A stretch of 64,000 bases of DNA, from the NCBI GenBank assembly GCA_035700805.1, contig DASSOG010000026.1, positions 57,051 to 121,050 of the forward strand. Direction: 5' to 3'. Both the position numbers and the translations under genes were made by a program. The notes below the pieces were generated by a model. That model made no database searches and had not been told where the DNA came from. It was given only the letters and a program-made list of their open reading frames with translations. This document shows positions 42,178-50,674 of the stretch, piece after piece (the first letter of the stretch is position 1; the number at the start of each line of letters is the position of its first letter). This DNA comes from JAGWRI01 sp035700805. GTDB taxonomy: Bacteria > Gemmatimonadota > Gemmatimonadetes > Gemmatimonadales > Gemmatimonadaceae.

Positions 42178-42792
42178 ATGCCAACCCGCCAGTCGCGCCA
42201 GAAGCCGTTGAATCGCCTCGCCACCACCGAAGACGGCCGCAAGCGCTGTCGCTGGGCGCGCACACCGCTCAGCATCGCGTATCATGACGCCGAGTGGGGG
42301 GTGCCGGTGCACGAGGACGTGCGGCTGTTCGAGTTCCTCACGCTAGAAGGCGCGCAAGCGGGCCTGAGCTGGGAGACGATCCTGGCCAGGCGCGCCGGCT
42401 ACCGACGGGCATTTGCCGGGTTTGACCCCGCAGCCGTCGCACGCTTCACGCCGGCGCGCGTGGAGCGGCTGCTGGCTGACCCTGGCATCGTGCGTCACCG
42501 GCTGAAGGTGGAGAGCACGGTGTCCAACGCGCGGGCGTTCCTGGCGGTGCAGCGGGAGTTCGGGTCGTTCGACGCGTACCTGTGGCGCTTTGTGGATGGC
42601 AAGCCGCTGGTGGGGCGCCGTCGGACGCCCGCCGCGGTGCCAGCGCAGACGTCGCGTTCCGACGCGCTGAGTCGTGACCTGCGCGCGCGCGGCTTTCGAT
42701 TTGTGGGATCCACCATCTGTTATGCGTTCATGCAGGCGGTGGGCCTGGTGGACGATCACCTGGTCACCTGCTTCCGGTATCACGCGCCATGA
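42178..42792 (+). CDS. tag: DNA-3-methyladenine glycosylase I
   Basis: A 204-residue base-excision repair enzyme releasing 3-methyladenine from alkylated DNA. The family zinc ligands are in place: Cys24 (KRCRW) and His36 (AYHDAEWG) near the N-terminus, His and Cys in DHLVTCF at the C-terminus. The core LTLEGAQAGLSWETIL and VGSTICYAFMQAVGLVDDH segments are near-identical to the family consensus. The upstream frame is longer, but the ATG at 42178 fits the family start. ATGA overlap with the following glycosyltransferase gene. Confidence 0.95.
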   Translation: MPTRQSRQKPLNRLATTEDGRKRCRWARTPLSIAYHDAEWGVPVHEDVRLFEFLTLEGAQAGLSWETILARRAGYRRAFAGFDPAAVARFTPARVERLLADPGIVRHRLKVESTVSNARAFLAVQREFGSFDAYLWRFVDGKPLVGRRRTPAAVPAQTSRSDALSRDLRARGFRFVGSTICYAFMQAVGLVDDHLVTCFRYHAP

Positions 42793-44390
42793 GCGACGGC
42801 GAACGCATTGTCATCCCGGCGGAGACGACCGTGGCGATCATCGCGCTGCTGGTCGGCCTGCTCACGCTCACCCCGCTGCCGGTGGGTGGGTTCTACGACG
42901 ACGGCTTGTACGTCATCCTGGCCAAGGCGCTGGCCACGGGGCAGGGGTATCACTTCCTGAACCTGCCCGGGGCGCCGGCCGCCGTGCACTACCCGCCTGG
43001 ATACCCGATGCTGCTGGCGCTGCTCTGGAAGCTCGCGCCCGAGTTCCCGGGCAACGTCATGTGGTTCAAGGTGGTCAACGTCCTGCTGCTGGGCGTGATT
43101 GCCTGGGTCACGTGCCGGTACGCGGTGCGCGTGCTGGCGCTCCCTGCCGGTGTGGCCGTCGTGGCGACGCTGCTGGGCACCATTACCATTCCGATACTCG
43201 TATTGACCGCGATGGTGGTGTCCGAGCCGCTGTTCCTGGCGCTGGCCATTCCCGCGCTCATCCTGGGTGAGGAGGCGGCGCGCCGCCGCCCCGGGCGACG
43301 GGAGGCGGTGTGGCTGGGGGTGCTCAGCGGGGTCGTGGTGCTGGTGCGCAGCGTCGGCATCCTGCTGCCCATTGCCGTGCTGGTGGTGTGGTGCACGCGC
43401 CGGCACTGGAGGGCCGCGGCGTGGTATGCGGGCGCCACGCTGCTGGTGGTCTCGCCGTGGCTGCTCTGGACGGGGCTGCATGCCGGGGACGTGCCGGCGG
43501 TGCTGCGCGGCACCTATGGATCGTACGCCGGCTGGTTCCTGGGTGGGCTCCACGAGGGCGGCCTGCCCTTTCTCGTCGCGACCATCCGCACCAATGCCCA
43601 CACGCTGGTGCTGGGTACGGCGACGTCGTTCCGGTTTGCCGTCGGCACGGCCTGGACCCTGCTCACGGAAGCAGCGCTGGTGCTCCTGTTCCTGTACGGC
43701 GCGTGGCGCGTGCGCCGCCGCGCTCCGGTGACGCTGCTCTTCCTGGGGCTGTACCTGTCGCTGGTGCTGGCGTGGCCGGCCGAGCCGCTGCGCTTTGTCT
43801 GGGGAGTCTGGCCCCTGCTCATGGCGCTGCTGCTCGTGCCGCTGGAAGTGGTGCGACTGCCCGACGTGCGGCGGCCACTGCGGATTGCGGTCGCGGTGCT
43901 GGCCCTGGTCCTGGTGCCCGGGGTGGTGCGCTACAACGCCCGCGGCTTTCGCGGCAACTGGTGGGAAAACATCCCGCGTTCTGGCGCGGATCGCGCGGAG
44001 GCCGCGGCGCGGTGGGTGCGCGTGAATACCAGGCGCGACGACGTCATCGCCGCGGAAGCCGACCCATCCATTTACTTATATTCCGGCCGTCGCGCGGTGC
44101 CGGTGGCCACCTACACGGCGCTCCAGTACCTGCGCCCGCGCACCGTGGCCCAGGACGCCGGCTACCTGCGGCGGATCGTGGCCGCCACGGGGGCCCGCTA
44201 CGTCCTTATACAGTCGATGAGCGAACTGGCCGTGGCTCGTGCCATGGCCGCCGACACCGCGCAGTCGCCGTCCCTGGCGCCGATAGACAGCACCCCCGCG
44301 CTGATGGCCTTCCGGGTGACACCGGTTCGCCCGGTCGCGGAGCCGGCCGCGAATCCTGGCGCGGCGCCCGCTGACTCAGTGACCCGCTGA
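42789..44390 (+). CDS. GT-C glycosyltransferase, PMT/ArnT-like membrane protein
   Basis: A 533-residue polytopic protein with about ten TM helices in the first 390 residues and a soluble C-terminal domain. The first periplasmic loop carries FYDDGLYVILAKAL (Asp37-Asp38), the acidic pair expected for a polyprenyl-phosphate-sugar-using GT-C enzyme, and a HYPPGYPMLLAL loop typical of GT39/ArnT-like proteins. It would transfer a sugar from a lipid carrier to a periplasmic acceptor. Coupled to tag by overlap, which is probably fortuitous. Its 3' end overlaps the O-antigen-ligase-like gene on the other strand by 15 bp. Confidence 0.8.
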   Translation: MSDGERIVIPAETTVAIIALLVGLLTLTPLPVGGFYDDGLYVILAKALATGQGYHFLNLPGAPAAVHYPPGYPMLLALLWKLAPEFPGNVMWFKVVNVLLLGVIAWVTCRYAVRVLALPAGVAVVATLLGTITIPILVLTAMVVSEPLFLALAIPALILGEEAARRRPGRREAVWLGVLSGVVVLVRSVGILLPIAVLVVWCTRRHWRAAAWYAGATLLVVSPWLLWTGLHAGDVPAVLRGTYGSYAGWFLGGLHEGGLPFLVATIRTNAHTLVLGTATSFRFAVGTAWTLLTEAALVLLFLYGAWRVRRRAPVTLLFLGLYLSLVLAWPAEPLRFVWGVWPLLMALLLVPLEVVRLPDVRRPLRIAVAVLALVLVPGVVRYNARGFRGNWWENIPRSGADRAEAAARWVRVNTRRDDVIAAEADPSIYLYSGRRAVPVATYTALQYLRPRTVAQDAGYLRRIVAATGARYVLIQSMSELAVARAMAADTAQSPSLAPIDSTPALMAFRVTPVRPVAEPAANPGAAPADSVTR

Positions 44391-46022
44391 GCGACGACAG
44401 GCCGCCAGCAGGCCGCGAGGACCGGGGGCGTGGGGGAACAGCTTGCGCGCGGCCCCGGCGTGCTGGTTCACCAGGTCGCACCGTCCCTCGGACTCCGCGC
44501 GCCTGGCCAGCCGCATCTGAATTCGGTAATTCCCCGGATCCTCGCGCACCGCCGTGGACACGGCCCCCTGCTCGTAGTGGCGCATGGCGTCGAACATGAG
44601 GGCGCTTCGCGTGCAGGCCACCACGCCCACGGCCACCACCGCCGCCGCGAGCGCGCGGCGGGTGCGTGGTCGCGTGATGGGCCAGGCGTGTCGGGGCGCA
44701 CTCCGCAGCGCGCCGAACGCGGTGAACACCACCAGGGCTGGCGTCGGCAGCAGCAGCACGGCATCGAACGCGGCCACCACGGCCGAGGCGATCACCACGC
44801 CGGCGAGTGCCAGGCCTCGCAGGTACGCCTCCGGATCCGTCGCGGCCAGCATCTGGCGGCCCGCGTCGGCCAGCAGCAGGAGCCAGGCGAGCGCGAGCAG
44901 GATCACGGCCGGTAGGCCCCGTTCCGACGCGAACGCCACCCAGTCGCTGCTGGGCCACGGGTTCGCGGTCATGCCGGAGTCCAGGTCCAGCGAGGGATCG
45001 TCGGTCGCCACGGCGGCCGGGTACGCCACGGACCAGTTGCCCGTGCCCACGCCGAACACCGGGTGGCGCAGCGCCAGGCGCAGGGAGTTGCCGTACTGGA
45101 CCAGCCGGCCGTGTCCGCTGCCGGAGTTGTAATCCGTGAGGTTCTTTACGGAATCCAGATACGGCGACGCACTGCGCCAGTCGAGCGCGTTCGGCACGAA
45201 TGCCGCGCCCACCACGGTCACCGCCACCACCACCGCGTTCACCAGCAGGCGCCGCCGCAGGCCTGCCACCTGCCAGCGCCGTCGCGCGCGCCAGACGCCG
45301 GGCAGCAGCACCACCGCGCACGCGGCGAGCGCCAGCCACGCGGCACGTGTGCGCGACAGCACGAGCACCGCCGACACCAGCGCCAGCGAAACCGTCGCCA
45401 CCACCGACGCCACGGTCCGACGCGCCCCCACCGCGGCCACCCCGAGCAGCGGCGCGGCAATCACGGCCAGGTGCGCCACGAAGTTCCGGTTGCCCAGCGT
45501 TCCGCCCGGCGCGCGATTCAGGCTGAAATGCTCCGAGTCCATGCCGTACGCCTGCAACAGCGCCGTGCACACGACCGCCAGCACGGCGATCACGAGCGTC
45601 CCGACCACCACGCGCTCGCGGCGCGCGTGCCCGGCCGCCACCACGGTGACGCTCCAGAAGATCACCAGGCTGGACCAAGTCACCGCCAGCGCGCGTCCCG
45701 CCAGCCAGTAATTCGGGGCCAGCAGCGCGGAGATGGCGCTGAAGCCGAGGAATCCCAGGAGCGCCAGGTCCACGCCCGACAGGGCCAGCCGCCGGCAGCG
45801 CACCACCAGGGGAAGCGCCGCCAGCAGCGCCACCAGGTGCAGCACCAGCTCCTTGGGCACGAAGAAGCGGTCCAGGTCAAAGCTGTGATACGTGCCGGCG
45901 AGGACGCCGGCCAGCACCGCGCCCACTCCCACCACGACCACCACCCAGAGCGCCGTGAGTGAAGACGGGGTGGGGGCCGCATCAGCGGACGACGGAGGCA
46001 GCGACGGGGAGGACATAAGCAT
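44376..46022 (-). CDS. O-antigen ligase / Wzy_C-like membrane protein
   Basis: A 548-residue polytopic membrane protein. The large periplasmic loop motif HGRLVQYGNSLRLALRHPVFGVGTGNW (two pieces) is characteristic of the O-antigen ligase/polymerase (Wzy_C) family, with conserved Arg in RTRAAWLAL. The last 80 residues look like one or two TPR units (HYEQGAVSTAVREDPGN). The start is either ATG at 46022 or at 46016; neither has a good ribosome site. The longer frame runs antisense through the P1 peptidase gene and was rejected. Neighbours a GT-C enzyme, so surface glycan work is likely. Confidence 0.82.
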   Translation of the reverse strand: MLMSSPSLPPSSADAAPTPSSLTALWVVVVVGVGAVLAGVLAGTYHSFDLDRFFVPKELVLHLVALLAALPLVVRCRRLALSGVDLALLGFLGFSAISALLAPNYWLAGRALAVTWSSLVIFWSVTVVAAGHARRERVVVGTLVIAVLAVVCTALLQAYGMDSEHFSLNRAPGGTLGNRNFVAHLAVIAAPLLGVAAVGARRTVASVVATVSLALVSAVLVLSRTRAAWLALAACAVVLLPGVWRARRRWQVAGLRRRLLVNAVVVAVTVVGAAFVPNALDWRSASPYLDSVKNLTDYNSGSGHGRLVQYGNSLRLALRHPVFGVGTGNWSVAYPAAVATDDPSLDLDSGMTANPWPSSDWVAFASERGLPAVILLALAWLLLLADAGRQMLAATDPEAYLRGLALAGVVIASAVVAAFDAVLLLPTPALVVFTAFGALRSAPRHAWPITRPRTRRALAAAVVAVGVVACTRSALMFDAMRHYEQGAVSTAVREDPGNYRIQMRLARRAESEGRCDLVNQHAGAARKLFPHAPGPRGLLAACRRSAGH

Positions 46023-46061
46023 TGGTCGCGCGCCGGCATTCTGCGCTGCGACGCTGCAAGC

Positions 46062-46067
46062 TACATT
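46062..46067 (+). promoter_or_regulatory. Candidate -10 element before the P1 peptidase gene
   Basis: TACATT about 46 bases upstream of the ATG at 46114, in the short divergent gap with the O-antigen-ligase-like gene. It would leave a 40-base leader containing GGAG seven bases before the start. No clear -35. Confidence 0.25.
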
Positions 46068-46113
46068 GGACCCGCGCCACGCGCATCGTCGTGCTGAACC
46101 ACCGGAGCCCTGC

Positions 46114-47259
46114 ATGCCCGCACCCACCATCCACCGCCTCCTGTCCATTGCGGCATCGCTCGCGCTCGCGGCGGTGGCCCTGCCCGCGCAGCAATCGGCG
46201 CCCATGCGGGCGCGAGCGCTGGGTGTGACCCCGGGCATCTTCCCGCCCGGCGCCGCCAACGCCATCACCGACGTGGCCGGCGTGCTCGTGGGGCAGGTCA
46301 CCGTGGACGACGGCGATTCGGTGCACACCGGCATCACGGCCATCCTGCCGCACGCCGGCAACATGTTCACCGGGCGCGTGCCGGCGGCCATCGTCGTGGG
46401 CAACGGCTTTGGCAAGCTGCTGGGCGTGACGCAGGTGGAGGAGCTGGGTGAACTCGAGACGCCCATCCTGCTCACGTGTACGCTCTGCGTCTGGAAGGCC
46501 GCGGACGCCATGGTGGCGTATCTCCTGGCGCAACCGGGCATGGCGCAGGTGCGGTCCATCAATCCGGTGGTGGGCGAGACCAACGACGGGCGGCTGAACG
46601 CCATCCGTTCGCGCCCCATCGCGCCACGCGACGTGGTGCGGGCCCTCGAGTCGGCGCGCGGCGGCGCCGTGGACGAGGGGAGCGTGGGCGCGGGACGCGG
46701 CACCATCGCCTTCGGCTGGAAGGGCGGCATCGGCACGTCGTCGCGCGTGTTACCCGCCTCGCTTGGCGGGTGGACGGTGGGCGTCCTCGTGCAGACCAAC
46801 TATGGCGGAATCCTGCAGGTGGATGGCGTGCCCGTTGGCCGAGCCCTGGGACAGTACGCCTTCCAGCGCAACGTGGAAAATCCAGCCGGCGACGGCTCCT
46901 GCATGATCGTCGTGGCCACCGACGCCCCGATTCTCGATCGCAACCTCCATCGGCTGGCGCGACGCGCCATCATGGGCCTGGCGCGCACGGGTTCGTTTGC
47001 CTCGAACGGCTCGGGCGACTATGTGATCGCCTTCTCGGCGGACTCGGCGCTGCGCCGGGGCGCGAACGACCAGCGTCCCGACGTCCACGAGCTGGCCAAT
47101 GAGGAGATGTCGGGGCTCTTCGAGGCCGTGGTGGAGGCCACCGAGGAGGCCATCTACAACTCGCTCTTCATGGCCACGCCGGTGACGAGCGGCAACCGGA
47201 CGGTGAATCCCATCCCGCTCGATTCGGTGCGCGCCATCCTCAGGCGGTACGGCAGGTAG
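46114..47259 (+). CDS. P1-family (DmpA-like) autoproteolytic aminopeptidase, exported
   Basis: A 381-residue N-terminal-nucleophile peptidase related to L-aminopeptidase DmpA. A Sec signal (ALPAQQS, cut near residue 26) places it in the periplasm. The self-cleavage site is Gly261-Ser262 (AGDGSCMIVV), making Ser262 the catalytic nucleophile of the beta chain. The alpha chain holds the conserved ITDVAGVLVGQV, VGETNDG and GSVGAGRGT segments. Length is normal. The start at 46114 has GGAG upstream. Likely cleaves N-terminal residues from peptides or beta-peptides. Confidence 0.92.
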   Translation: MPAPTIHRLLSIAASLALAAVALPAQQSAPMRARALGVTPGIFPPGAANAITDVAGVLVGQVTVDDGDSVHTGITAILPHAGNMFTGRVPAAIVVGNGFGKLLGVTQVEELGELETPILLTCTLCVWKAADAMVAYLLAQPGMAQVRSINPVVGETNDGRLNAIRSRPIAPRDVVRALESARGGAVDEGSVGAGRGTIAFGWKGGIGTSSRVLPASLGGWTVGVLVQTNYGGILQVDGVPVGRALGQYAFQRNVENPAGDGSCMIVVATDAPILDRNLHRLARRAIMGLARTGSFASNGSGDYVIAFSADSALRRGANDQRPDVHELANEEMSGLFEAVVEATEEAIYNSLFMATPVTSGNRTVNPIPLDSVRAILRRYGR

Positions 47260-47260
47260 C

Positions 47261-47273
47261 GGGGCTCGGCCCC
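47261..47273 (+). terminator. Short GC hairpin after the P1 peptidase gene
   Basis: GGGGC-TCG-GCCCC directly after the stop codon; stem of 5, no T-run. It may be a weak terminator or mRNA end stabiliser. Confidence 0.3.
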
Positions 47274-47380
47274 ATAGGCATTCGCGCGCCTGCGTGGCAT
47301 ATTCGATGTGATCGCACCCGCTGTCGCTGCGAGGCACCGGTCACCGCGCTCGGCCACTTCCCATACTCCGGACACGGCAG

Positions 47381-47887
47381 ATGACGCCAGAATCACCCGA
47401 AGACCTGTTCCACACCGAGAAGGCGCGCTCGCGGGACGAGCGCGGAACCATCCATGCGCGACTGCTCGCCGAGGCCAAGGCGGCGTTCGACAAGCTGATG
47501 GCGGAAGGTCAGGCGGCGCGGAAGAGCGGCCGCCCCCGCAAGAACCCGCTCCCGCCCATCATCCCGGCGGTCAGCATCCTCCCGGCCGCTACGAAGCCGG
47601 CCGCGAAAAAGACGACCGCGAAAAGGGCGGTCGCGAAAAAGCCGGCGGCGCGCAAGACGGCCGGCGCCAAGGGCGGCGCAGGCAAGTCCGCGGCCAGGAA
47701 GTCGTCGACGGGCAAGCGCGCCACCAGGAGCGCAAAGAAGTCCGCCGGACCCGCAGCCGGCAAGAAGAAGTCGTCGGCATCGCGCGCCACGAAGACTGGC
47801 TCGGCGCGGAAGTCCACCGGGGCCAGGCAGAGCTCGGCAGCCAAGTCGTCCGCGGGCAAGGCGGGCGGGCATGGCAAGCACAGTTGA
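47381..47887 (+). CDS. Lys/Ala-rich AT-hook protein, histone H1-like tail
   Basis: A 168-residue, very basic protein. Residues 1-45 form a charged helical region (LFHTEKARSRDERGTIHARLLAEAKAAFDKL). Then comes a single AT-hook (SGRPRKN, about 49-55). From residue 70 to the end it is low-complexity Lys/Ala/Ser/Thr sequence with AAKK, AKRA and SARKS repeats like the tail of eukaryotic histone H1 or bacterial H1-like proteins (HupN tails, BpH1). It probably binds DNA in the minor groove. It overlaps the decarboxylase-like gene by 17 bp. Confidence 0.75.
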   Translation: MTPESPEDLFHTEKARSRDERGTIHARLLAEAKAAFDKLMAEGQAARKSGRPRKNPLPPIIPAVSILPAATKPAAKKTTAKRAVAKKPAARKTAGAKGGAGKSAARKSSTGKRATRSAKKSAGPAAGKKKSSASRATKTGSARKSTGARQSSAAKSSAGKAGGHGKHS

Positions 47888-49355
47888 GGTGGCCACGCCG
47901 CCTCACCTGAGCACGTCTCCGCTCGACCTCGACTCCGGGACGGTCCGGGACATCGCGCGCCAGGTGACCGACCTGGTGGCCGAACACCTGGCAACCCTCC
48001 GCGACCAGCCGGCGCAGCACCCCATGGACCGGCGCACGACGCGCCAGGTGGTGGCGCTTCCCGCAGAGCCGCCCGAGCAGGGCACGTCGTTTGACACGCT
48101 GCTGGACGTGCTGCGGGAGCGAGTGATTCCGTATCATGCCCGCGAAATGCATCCGGCGTTTCTCGGGTACGTGTCCAGCTCGCCCACCTTTCCCGCGATC
48201 GCCGGCGACTGGCTGGCCACCGGCATCAATTTTTTTGCGGGTGTGTGGACCGTCGCGCCAGGCCCCAACGAACTCGAGCTCACCGTCCTCGAGTGGTTCC
48301 GGCAGTGGCTCGGGATGCCGGAGGGCGCGAGCGGGTTGCTCACCTCCGGCGGCTCCAACGCCACGTTCACCGCCATCGTGGCCGCGCGCCATGCAGCCAT
48401 TGGGGATCGCGGCCAGGACCTGCCGCGCCTCGTGGCGTACTGTTCCGACCAGGCCCATTCGTCGGTGGTGCGCGGCGCATGGATGGCGGGGATCCCGCGC
48501 GCGAACGTGCGGAGTGTTGGCACGGATCAGCAGTTTCGTATGCGCCCGGATGCGCTGCGGGCGGCCATTGCCCGCGACCGCGCGGCGGGGCTGCTCCCGT
48601 TCCTGGTGGTGGGCAACGCGGGCGCCACCAACACGGGGGCCGTGGATCCGCTTCGCGAGCTCGCCGCGATTGCCGCCACGGAGCAGCTCTGGTTCCACAT
48701 TGACGCGGCGTATGCAGGATTCGGCATACTCACCGAGCGCGGGCGCGCCATGCTCGACGGGATTGCCACGGCCGACAGCGTGACCCTGGACCCGCACAAG
48801 TGGCTGTACGTGCCCTTTGAGTGCGGGTGCCTGATGGTCAAGGACCCCGGCCGCCTGCACGACGCGTTCCATGTCTTTGCGGAGTACCTGACGGACGTGG
48901 AAGCCCGCGACCAGGACGTGAACTTTGCCGATCGCGGGGAGCAGTTGACGCGCTATGCGCGGGCGTTCAAGGTGTGGACGTCGATGAACTACTTTGGCGT
49001 GGCGCCCATCCGCGCCGCGATCAACGAATGTATGCGGCTGGCGGACTTCACCGAAGCGCTGGTGCGCGAGGCGCCGGAGCTCGAGGTGCTCTCGCCGGCG
49101 CAGTTCGGCATCGTCTGCTTCCGGGTGCACCCGCCCGGCGTGGACGATCCGGCCACGCTGGACGCGCTGAACGAACGCGTCAACGCCGCCGTGAACGGCA
49201 CGCGGAAGGTGCTGATCTCATCCACGCGGCTACACGGCGCGTTCTCGCTGCGCGTGTGCATCCTGAACTTCAGGACCGTGGAAGCCGACTTGCGCCTGGT
49301 AATAGACCTGGTGCGGCAGTTCGCGCGCGAACCGGGAGCGAGCCCGGCGGCCTGA
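47871..49355 (+). CDS. PLP-dependent aromatic-L-amino-acid decarboxylase-like enzyme
   Basis: A 494-residue group II decarboxylase. Catalytic Lys310 in LDPHKWLYVPFECG, ring-stacking His196 (DQAHSSV) and Asp278 (HIDAAYAG) for the pyridine nitrogen are all present, as is the FLGYVSSSPTFPAI substrate loop of the family. It would decarboxylate an aromatic amino acid to an amine, but some members are aldehyde synthases, and this cannot be told here. The start overlaps the AT-hook gene's end by 17 bp in another frame. Convergent with the histidine kinase gene, which ends 2 bp downstream. Confidence 0.92.
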   Translation: MASTVEVATPPHLSTSPLDLDSGTVRDIARQVTDLVAEHLATLRDQPAQHPMDRRTTRQVVALPAEPPEQGTSFDTLLDVLRERVIPYHAREMHPAFLGYVSSSPTFPAIAGDWLATGINFFAGVWTVAPGPNELELTVLEWFRQWLGMPEGASGLLTSGGSNATFTAIVAARHAAIGDRGQDLPRLVAYCSDQAHSSVVRGAWMAGIPRANVRSVGTDQQFRMRPDALRAAIARDRAAGLLPFLVVGNAGATNTGAVDPLRELAAIAATEQLWFHIDAAYAGFGILTERGRAMLDGIATADSVTLDPHKWLYVPFECGCLMVKDPGRLHDAFHVFAEYLTDVEARDQDVNFADRGEQLTRYARAFKVWTSMNYFGVAPIRAAINECMRLADFTEALVREAPELEVLSPAQFGIVCFRVHPPGVDDPATLDALNERVNAAVNGTRKVLISSTRLHGAFSLRVCILNFRTVEADLRLVIDLVRQFAREPGASPAA

Positions 49356-49357
49356 CC

Positions 49358-50665
49358 TCAGCAGGGCAGCGTGAGGCGGGCCTCGCACCCTCGCGCGTCC
49401 ACGCGGTCGGCGAGGGTCAATGAGCCGCCGTGCGCCTCCGCAATCTGCTGCGAAAGCACCAGGCCGATTCCGGAACCTTCGGGCTTCGTGGTGAAGAAGG
49501 GCACGAACAGGTTCGTGGTTGTCGGCAGCCCCGGGCCCTCGTCGCGCACCACCAGCTCGAACGTGGCGCGGTCGCGCGTCCAGGTGACGCAGACCCCGCC
49601 CTGCGTCTCGAGGGCCGCGTCTACCGCGTTGCGCACCAGGTTGATCAGCAACTGATCAAGCTGGTCGCCGTCGGCCAGGAGGGTCACGTCGGGGCCCGGC
49701 ACCACCTCCACCGGGAGCCGGGTTTCCAGCGCGGCCACGCGCGTCACCCACTGGTGCACATGAATGGGCGCCAGTCGCGGCCCGGGCAGCCGAGCCAGCT
49801 TGGTGTACGACGCCAGGAACCGGGTCAGCGCCTCCGATCGATTGGCAATCACGCCAAGGCCGCGCTGCATGTCGTCGCGTGTGGCGTCGTCGGGCGCGCG
49901 GCGGCGGAGCAGCTCCGAGAACTGGCCGGCCATGGACTTGATGGGCGCGATGGAGTTGTTGATCTCGTGTCCCAGCACGCGGATCAGGCGCTGCCATGCC
50001 CGTCGCTCCTCCTCGCGCAGCGTGCGGCTCAGGTCGGCCAGGACCACAAAGCGGTGCGGCCGTCCGCCCTGCCGGAACGAGCCGCGTCGCACCTCCCACC
50101 GCCCGCGTTGCGCGCCCAGCGCCATCTCCACCACCCGTGGCGCATCCCCGCGCAGCGACTCGGCCAGCCCCAGTTCGTCGGCGCGGCGCCCCAGCAGCCG
50201 CTCGGCAGGCGCGCCCAGCAGCCGCTCACCCGCCGCGTTCACCACACGCAGCGCGTCGGCATCATCGAACGCAAATACCGCCACGTCAATCTCCGCCATC
50301 ACGCGCTGGAGCAGCGCCGTGGCTTCCAGCGCCCCCAGGCGGCGTTCGCGCAGCTCGTCCATGAGCGTATTGACTTCCAGCATGGCCAGCCCCAGGGCGT
50401 CGTCAACGCCGGCGCGGCGGCTGCGCAACGAGTAGTCCTGTTCGCGAATGGCCGCCAGCATGTTGCTCAGCGTCTGCAGCGGGCGCACCACCCGCTCGCG
50501 CAGGGCCAGGGCCAGCACCAGCCAGAGCGCCACCAGCAGGACGGTGAGGGTCCATTGCGTGCGGGGGGCAAATCCGCCCGTCCAGAGCAGCGCCAGCGCA
50601 ATGACCAGCGCCGGGAGTGGCGACACCAGTGCCAGGATGGTGATCTGGCGTTCGTGCGACGCCAT
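49358..50665 (-). CDS. Sensor histidine kinase, NtrY-like
   Basis: A 435-residue membrane kinase: two TM helices (about 8-30 and 38-58) with a very short periplasmic loop, HAMP-like linker (60-110), PAS domain (about 115-215), phospho-acceptor His233 (LGHEINNSIAPIKSM), and HATPase with N box (LINLVRNAVDAA), G1 (DEGPGLP) and G2 (GSGIGLVLSQQI). The tiny sensor loop suggests sensing of the membrane or a cytoplasmic signal via PAS. It lies 9 bp after the NtrC-type gene; the two form a pair at the end of the efflux operon. Confidence 0.92.
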   Translation of the reverse strand: MASHERQITILALVSPLPALVIALALLWTGGFAPRTQWTLTVLLVALWLVLALALRERVVRPLQTLSNMLAAIREQDYSLRSRRAGVDDALGLAMLEVNTLMDELRERRLGALEATALLQRVMAEIDVAVFAFDDADALRVVNAAGERLLGAPAERLLGRRADELGLAESLRGDAPRVVEMALGAQRGRWEVRRGSFRQGGRPHRFVVLADLSRTLREEERRAWQRLIRVLGHEINNSIAPIKSMAGQFSELLRRRAPDDATRDDMQRGLGVIANRSEALTRFLASYTKLARLPGPRLAPIHVHQWVTRVAALETRLPVEVVPGPDVTLLADGDQLDQLLINLVRNAVDAALETQGGVCVTWTRDRATFELVVRDEGPGLPTTTNLFVPFFTTKPEGSGIGLVLSQQIAEAHGGSLTLADRVDARGCEARLTLPC

Positions 50666-50674
50666 GCCGGGCGG

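Noticed and set aside
46023..46799. N-terminal extension of the O-antigen-ligase-like protein
   Set aside because: This part is antisense to the P1 peptidase signal and alpha chain; the family start fits 46022.
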